Shown piece by piece: positions 40,086 to 44,035 of a stretch of DNA of 44,035 nt. The stretch lies in NCBI GenBank assembly GCA_021740125.1, contig JAIPAJ010000007.1, forward strand, positions 1 through 44,035, read 5' to 3'. The position numbers and the translations under genes were made by a program. The notes beneath the pieces are model-generated. The model did not search any database. It had not been told where the DNA came from and saw only the letters and a program-made list of their open reading frames with translations. Position 1 is the stretch's first letter; every line of letters begins with the position of its first letter. This DNA is from Leadbetterella sp. (lineage in GTDB: Bacteria > Bacteroidota > Bacteroidia > Cytophagales > Spirosomataceae).

Positions 40086-41209
40086 AGATTTTAATATGTG
40101 CATTTTCATATCTTCCTGATAAAAACGGTGTAGCTTTCGCCGTTGATTATCATTATAAAATATTAAAAAAATTGGGGCACGATGTGAAGATTGCAACAGG
40201 TTTTAATGTTAATAGAAATAATTCTGATTATATTTTTCAATTTAAAGTTTCAGGAACCGGGCGAATTGGTAATAGATTTATTGGTGAAAAGAATGAATAT
40301 ATTGACTTTTTAGTTAATGGGGATTTTGATTATATTTTTTTCCATTGTTGGGAAATTTGGTCCACAGAGCTTGCAATTGATGCATTTGATCGTATAGCAG
40401 CCAAAAAGGTAATTTTTAGCCATGGTACTTCTTTCGATTTATTTAATTTAAGTTTTCTAGGAGTATTGAGGTTTCTTACTTTTTTACCTTATAGATTGAG
40501 ATTTTCCAAAAGGATTGAAAAATTTGATTACTATGTTTTTTTAACTTCATCAACCCAAAATGGAAGATTTTCAGATTACAAGTATATTAAGAATAAATCA
40601 AAGAAAAATTATTCTATCATTTCAAATGTAACTAACTTATTACCAATAAATTCTACAATAAGATTTAAAGAAAAATTTAACATAATTAGTTCTAAATTAG
40701 TAATATGTGTTGCGAATTATCAAAAAATTAAGCGTCAGAAGTTGGTTGCAAAGATTTTTTTGGATGCCAAAATTGAAGATTGTTCTCTTGTTTTCTTTGG
40801 TTCAGAAGAAAATGATTATTATTATGAGTTGCAAAGATTGTATGGAAATTATCCTAATATTTTTTTCTTACAAGAAATTTCTAAACAGGATATTCATTTA
40901 GCATATTTAGATGCTGATGCATTTTTAATGTTTTCTGAGACTGAAGCACAGCCTTTAGTCCTTTTAGATTGCTTAGCAACAAATCTGCCATTTGTTTCAT
41001 CAAATGTTGGCTGTATCCATGAAATTGAAGGAGGTTTAACTGCAAATACACCCCAAGAGGCGTCATCTTTACTTAGAAGTGTACTTCTCGATAGGAATTT
41101 AAATCTATTTCTCAGAGAAGCTGGGAAAAGAGAGTTTGAAGAAAAATATTCTCATCATTTATTAAAAGATAAATTTATTTTTCTTTTAAATGCATTATTA
41201 GAACTATGA
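40082..41209 (+). CDS. GT4-family glycosyltransferase
   Basis: A 375-residue GT-B glycosyltransferase. The N-terminal half begins MKILICAFSYLPDKNGVAFAVDYHYKILKKLGHDVKIATGF, with the usual Rossmann beta-strand. The C-terminal half has the nucleotide-sugar site in VICVANYQKIKRQKLVAKIF near 211, followed by the DADAFLMFSETEAQPLVLLDCLATNLPFVSSNVGCIHEIEGG block near 278, including the E-x7-E catalytic motif SETEAQPLVLLD. Sugar donor and acceptor are not readable. It overlaps Wzx and the polymerase gene by 4 bp each, so it is part of one coupled run. Confidence 0.92.
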   Translation: MKILICAFSYLPDKNGVAFAVDYHYKILKKLGHDVKIATGFNVNRNNSDYIFQFKVSGTGRIGNRFIGEKNEYIDFLVNGDFDYIFFHCWEIWSTELAIDAFDRIAAKKVIFSHGTSFDLFNLSFLGVLRFLTFLPYRLRFSKRIEKFDYYVFLTSSTQNGRFSDYKYIKNKSKKNYSIISNVTNLLPINSTIRFKEKFNIISSKLVICVANYQKIKRQKLVAKIFLDAKIEDCSLVFFGSEENDYYYELQRLYGNYPNIFFLQEISKQDIHLAYLDADAFLMFSETEAQPLVLLDCLATNLPFVSSNVGCIHEIEGGLTANTPQEASSLLRSVLLDRNLNLFLREAGKREFEEKYSHHLLKDKFIFLLNALLEL

Positions 41210-42492
41210 CTAAGAATCTCTTCACGACCGTAATTTCGATCCTTTTTTTTAATTTTATTTTTATTCAAAACTATACATTTAATCTAGGTTTTATAAATAT
41301 TGGATTAATAATTATTCCCATTTGTTTATCAATTTTTCTTTTTATTTATTCTGGAAGTGTAATCAAATATTATGATAATACAAATTTACCAATATTTATT
41401 TTTTTAGTTTATTTATTTATAAGAGGTACTTTTTCTGATGATATATTAGAAGCTGTGATTTATTTTTCTTATGTGGTTTTGTGTATTCTAATAATGTATC
41501 TTACCTATGTATTTACTAATTATGTTATTCAATTCTCGTTGATTAGACCAATATTAATTACTGTAAATTTATTATTGATCTTTAGTATTGGTATTTATTT
41601 TTATTTATCATGGATACTAACTCCTGAAGAGATATCAATACTTTTTACAGCTTTTCGAGAAGCTGGAGCACGTTCAAATCGTGAAATTACAAGTTTTGTT
41701 ACTTCTGAAAGTGGCACAATTAGATTTAATGGGTATTACTTTGACCCTAATTATTGGGCGATGTATGCTACTATGGCTTTAACAATTGTTAGCTGTTTTT
41801 CTATTATTTTATTTAAATCGAATCCCAAAAAAAGTTTATTTATTTTTCTTCTTATCATACCTTCTATTTTAGCAATTGTTTTAACATTTTCTAGAGGTGC
41901 AATACTTTCAATGCTTTTATCAAGTATTCTTTTGTTCTTTTTTTTGTATAAAACAAAAAGTGTCTTTTTCAAGTACTATTTTCTATTCTCTGCAGCTATT
42001 GTTTTTGTAAGCTCCTTTATATTTCTTTCTTTTTTAACAGACATTATTGAAACATTTGTTCTTAAGTTCTCAAATGAAAATGAAGCACTCGAAAATACTA
42101 GATCTAACATTTGGGGACTTTATATTAACCATTTGAGTAATGTAGAACTAGATAAATTAATTTTTGGGTATGGTTTAAAGAGAGATCCTAGTATTGAACA
42201 TATAAAAATGTCAACTCATAATTTGTTTTTGTATCTCATAGTTAAGCAAGGACTTTTAGGTTTATTTAGTTATTTGCTCATTATTTTTGTTTTTGTTAAA
42301 AGAAATTTATTTGTAATGAAAAATAATATTTTACACATTCTAAGTTCACTCGGCGTGTTAGCTATAATTTTTCAAAGTTTTTTTTTAGATCCTTTGTATC
42401 ACTTACCATTTTGGGTTTTAATTGCTTTTAACTCAAGTATAAAATATTATATAAAAAATGAAAAATTTAGCGGCACAAAATTATTGGGATAA
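41206..42492 (+). CDS. O-antigen ligase/Wzy-like polymerase
   Basis: A 428-residue inner-membrane protein with roughly ten to twelve hydrophobic segments and a large periplasmic loop (about residues 280–335), in which ENTRSNIWGLYINHL and LIFGYGLKRDPSIEHIKMSTHNLFLYLIVKQG fit the Wzy_C/O-antigen polymerase signature (GxG and H-N-x-x-L). FSRGAILSMLLSSI near 225 is also characteristic. Its place beside Wzx, Wzz and glycosyltransferases favours Wzy polymerase over ligase. The last 35 bases overlap the start of the methyltransferase gene. Confidence 0.9.
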   Translation: MTKNLFTTVISILFFNFIFIQNYTFNLGFINIGLIIIPICLSIFLFIYSGSVIKYYDNTNLPIFIFLVYLFIRGTFSDDILEAVIYFSYVVLCILIMYLTYVFTNYVIQFSLIRPILITVNLLLIFSIGIYFYLSWILTPEEISILFTAFREAGARSNREITSFVTSESGTIRFNGYYFDPNYWAMYATMALTIVSCFSIILFKSNPKKSLFIFLLIIPSILAIVLTFSRGAILSMLLSSILLFFFLYKTKSVFFKYYFLFSAAIVFVSSFIFLSFLTDIIETFVLKFSNENEALENTRSNIWGLYINHLSNVELDKLIFGYGLKRDPSIEHIKMSTHNLFLYLIVKQGLLGLFSYLLIIFVFVKRNLFVMKNNILHILSSLGVLAIIFQSFFLDPLYHLPFWVLIAFNSSIKYYIKNEKFSGTKLLG

Positions 42493-43204
42493 TTCTTATT
42501 CGGGGTTTAAATACTATGTTGAGAATGATTCAGTAACTAATTGGCTAAGTACAAAAATTTTGAATCTTGGAATTAAAAGTGTTTTTGAGTTTGGTTGTTT
42601 CCCAGGTAGATATCTTAGTTATTTAGGTTTAAAAGGATTTACAGTTAGCGGAATAGACTTAACTCCAAGAATTGATTTGGACTTCAAGGATTGGTTGAAT
42701 AATTTAGATATTTCATTTGATGAGATAATTAGAGATGACGCTATTAAATATACCGATAAATCCGAAAAGTTCTTTGATCTAGTATGTTCTTTCGGTTTTA
42801 TAGAACATTTTGAAAATTTTGAGGAGATTATTCTTTGTCATGATAGAATCTTAAAAAAAGATGGATACTTATGTCTGACAACGCCCAATTTTAAAGGATA
42901 TCTTCAATATAATTTACATAAATATTTTGACAGTATAAATTTAAGTCGACATTTTATACCCTCAATGGATCCTTTTATTTGGGCAGATCTATTAGAAAAA
43001 AGAGGATATAGTATTTTATATTGTGGGTACTTTGGAGGATTTTCATTTTGGGTTGATAAGGAGAAAAGATCGTTTTTTAAGAAATTATTATTGTATATGA
43101 TTTTAGGAATTTCAAAAATACCAGGTATGAGTAGGATAAAAAGTGGTAAAAATTACTCACCATTTTGTGGAATAATTGCAAAAAAAAATAATTATGAATA
43201 TTAG
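42458..43204 (+). CDS. Class I SAM-dependent methyltransferase
   Basis: The 248-residue protein has a methyltransferase fold: VFEFGCFPGRYLSYLGLKGFTVSGIDLTPRID near 41 (motif I with the GxxxG loop and the acidic ribose binder), a DDAIKYTD near 92, FFDLVCSFGFIEHFENFEEII near 103, and LKKDGYLCLTTPNFKGY near 131. The C-terminus carries a basic hydrophobic segment (FFKKLLLYMILGISKIPGMSRIKSGKN), which may associate with membrane. Methylation of a sugar or lipid intermediate is likely from its place. The ATG lies within the polymerase gene (35-bp overlap); there is no other good start. Confidence 0.87.
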   Translation: MKNLAAQNYWDNSYSGFKYYVENDSVTNWLSTKILNLGIKSVFEFGCFPGRYLSYLGLKGFTVSGIDLTPRIDLDFKDWLNNLDISFDEIIRDDAIKYTDKSEKFFDLVCSFGFIEHFENFEEIILCHDRILKKDGYLCLTTPNFKGYLQYNLHKYFDSINLSRHFIPSMDPFIWADLLEKRGYSILYCGYFGGFSFWVDKEKRSFFKKLLLYMILGISKIPGMSRIKSGKNYSPFCGIIAKKNNYEY

Positions 43205-43799
43205 AATTAAAAGAGATTTACGCACACTTAGGTCAATTATCGAGCTTCCCTTAGATTTTTTTAAAAGTGGGCAAAGAAGTGATAATTACATAATAAAAAG
43301 AAATAGAATACGAAAGCTAAAAAATAAATTAGGAATCAATTGTTTTGTTGAGACAGGTACTTTCTATGGACAAACAGTTAATTTCGCAAAAGATTTATTT
43401 GAAGAAGTTTATTCTATAGAAATTTATTCGCCTTTGTACGAATATAATTTGGAATCATTTAAACATGTTAGCAACGTAAATTTATTACTAGGTGATAGTG
43501 GTACTGTTTTTGAAACATTATTGCCAAAATTAGAGAATAAATGTATTTTTTGGTTAGATGGACACTACAGTGGATTTGGTACAGGAAAGGGGGAAATTGT
43601 AAGTCCCATAATTAAAGAAATAAGAGCCATACATAAATTTCATAGAAGTGATAATTGTATTTTAATAGATGACTATAGGTTATTTGGACTTGAATCAGGT
43701 TATCCTTCGCTTGAAGAGGTAAAATTTGAAATTCTCAATATCAATAAAAATTACATAATTGAAATTGATTCAGATTGTATAGTGGCTTATGTTAAATAA
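43194..43799 (+). CDS. SAM-methyltransferase-like protein, FkbM/TylF-like
   Basis: A protein of about 201 residues with a Rossmann-like core: NCFVETGTFYGQTVNFAKDLFEEVYSIEIY (motif I with a TGxxxG loop) near residues 48–77, VNLLLGDSGTVFETLLPKLENKCIFWLDGHYSG near 91, and a C-terminal CILIDDYRLFG (residues about 159–169). LLGDSGTVFETLLPKL and WLDGHYSG resemble TylF/MycF and related Bacteroidota capsule proteins. The frame extends to a TTG at 43,176, but the ATG at 43,194 is the better start (MNIRIKRDLRTLRS). It overlaps the previous gene by 11 bp and the next by 11 bp. Its acceptor is unknown. Confidence 0.8.
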   Translation: MNIRIKRDLRTLRSIIELPLDFFKSGQRSDNYIIKRNRIRKLKNKLGINCFVETGTFYGQTVNFAKDLFEEVYSIEIYSPLYEYNLESFKHVSNVNLLLGDSGTVFETLLPKLENKCIFWLDGHYSGFGTGKGEIVSPIIKEIRAIHKFHRSDNCILIDDYRLFGLESGYPSLEEVKFEILNINKNYIIEIDSDCIVAYVK

Positions 43800-44035
43800 C
43801 GACATTACTATTTTCGTTAATTCTTGTGATTCTTTTGAGGATTGCTGGGATCCTTTTTTTAATCTACTTTCAAAAAATTGGGCGTATGATTCAATGCCTA
43901 ATATTATTTTGAATACTGAATTTAAATCCTATCAAGGTTATAATTTACCTATTGTTTCAACTAAAGTTAATGAAGGTATAGATTATAGAATGAATTGGAG
44001 TCAATGCTTTTTAAAAGGACTTGATTTTATTAAAA
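43789..44035 (+). CDS. Glycosyltransferase-like protein, truncated at the window edge
   Basis: The ATG at 43,789 opens a frame that runs to the window end, giving 82 codons: MLNNDITIFVNSCDSFEDCW, followed by DPFFNLLSKNWAYDSMP, then NIILNTEFKSYQGYNLP and NWSQCFLKGLDFIK. The N-terminus is a beta-strand followed by Asp-rich loop of the sort seen in GT-A-like proteins of Bacteroidota capsule clusters, and ILNTE and WSQxFLKGLDFI recall that group, but the metal-binding Asp motif would lie beyond the edge. It overlaps the preceding gene by 11 bp. Confidence 0.7.
   Translation, partial: MLNNDITIFVNSCDSFEDCWDPFFNLLSKNWAYDSMPNIILNTEFKSYQGYNLPIVSTKVNEGIDYRMNWSQCFLKGLDFIK

Overview
The window looks like a chromosomal segment of a Bacteroidota bacterium, probably of the class Cytophagia. 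The evidence is the presence of lineage-typical genes (a DUF3127 OB-fold protein, the rpmG–DUF4295–ftsY block, a DUF5690 transporter, an UpxY-type NusG paralogue), promoter -7 boxes of the form TAnnTTTG, few recognisable Shine-Dalgarno sites, several TTG starts and a low G+C content. The exact genus cannot be read from the sequence.

Positions 1–20,911 are mostly housekeeping genes. They include a truncated hypothetical gene with a DxDDTA motif, a DUF3127 protein with an SSB-like tail, triosephosphate isomerase, a Spy-like LTxxQ periplasmic protein, YebC, a CsgG/TolB-like lipoprotein, a CurA-type oxidoreductase, rpmG–DUF4295, an acyl-CoA thioesterase and ftsY. A sugar-isomerase-like lipoprotein paired with a DUF5690 transporter follows, then a ParDE-type toxin–antitoxin pair, ornithine aminotransferase divergent from an Lrp regulator, a cysteine desulfurase and a penicillin-acylase homologue. 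The section closes with a stand-alone CBM48 protein and a minus-strand cluster fcl–methyltransferase–VTT membrane protein–dgt.

Positions 20,978–27,288 hold a MORN-repeat protein, a TlpA-like lipoprotein, an acyl-CoA dehydrogenase with two operator-like palindromes at its promoter, a cyclophilin and an unrecognised membrane protein. The gaps here carry a 90-bp tandem repeat and GAGCGGAG-type inverted repeats.

Positions 27,329 to the right edge form a surface-polysaccharide locus. UDP-HexNAc dehydrogenase and UDP-GlcNAc 2-epimerase supply nucleotide sugars. An UpxY-like antiterminator is followed by a repeat-rich 0.6-kb leader and a multi-SLBB export protein. Next come a Wzz-like chain-length protein, an APS kinase, a PAPS-type sulfotransferase and a secreted YadA-head-like protein. 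A tightly packed, overlapping run then encodes a Wzx flippase, a GT4 glycosyltransferase, a Wzy-like polymerase, two methyltransferase-like proteins and a truncated last gene. From about 34 kb the DNA is visibly more A+T-rich than the left half. My inference is that the locus makes and exports a sulfated, perhaps methylated, acidic polysaccharide through a Wzx/Wzy route. The sulfation pair, the embedded adhesin-like gene and the structured repeats between antiterminator and export gene are its most unusual parts.
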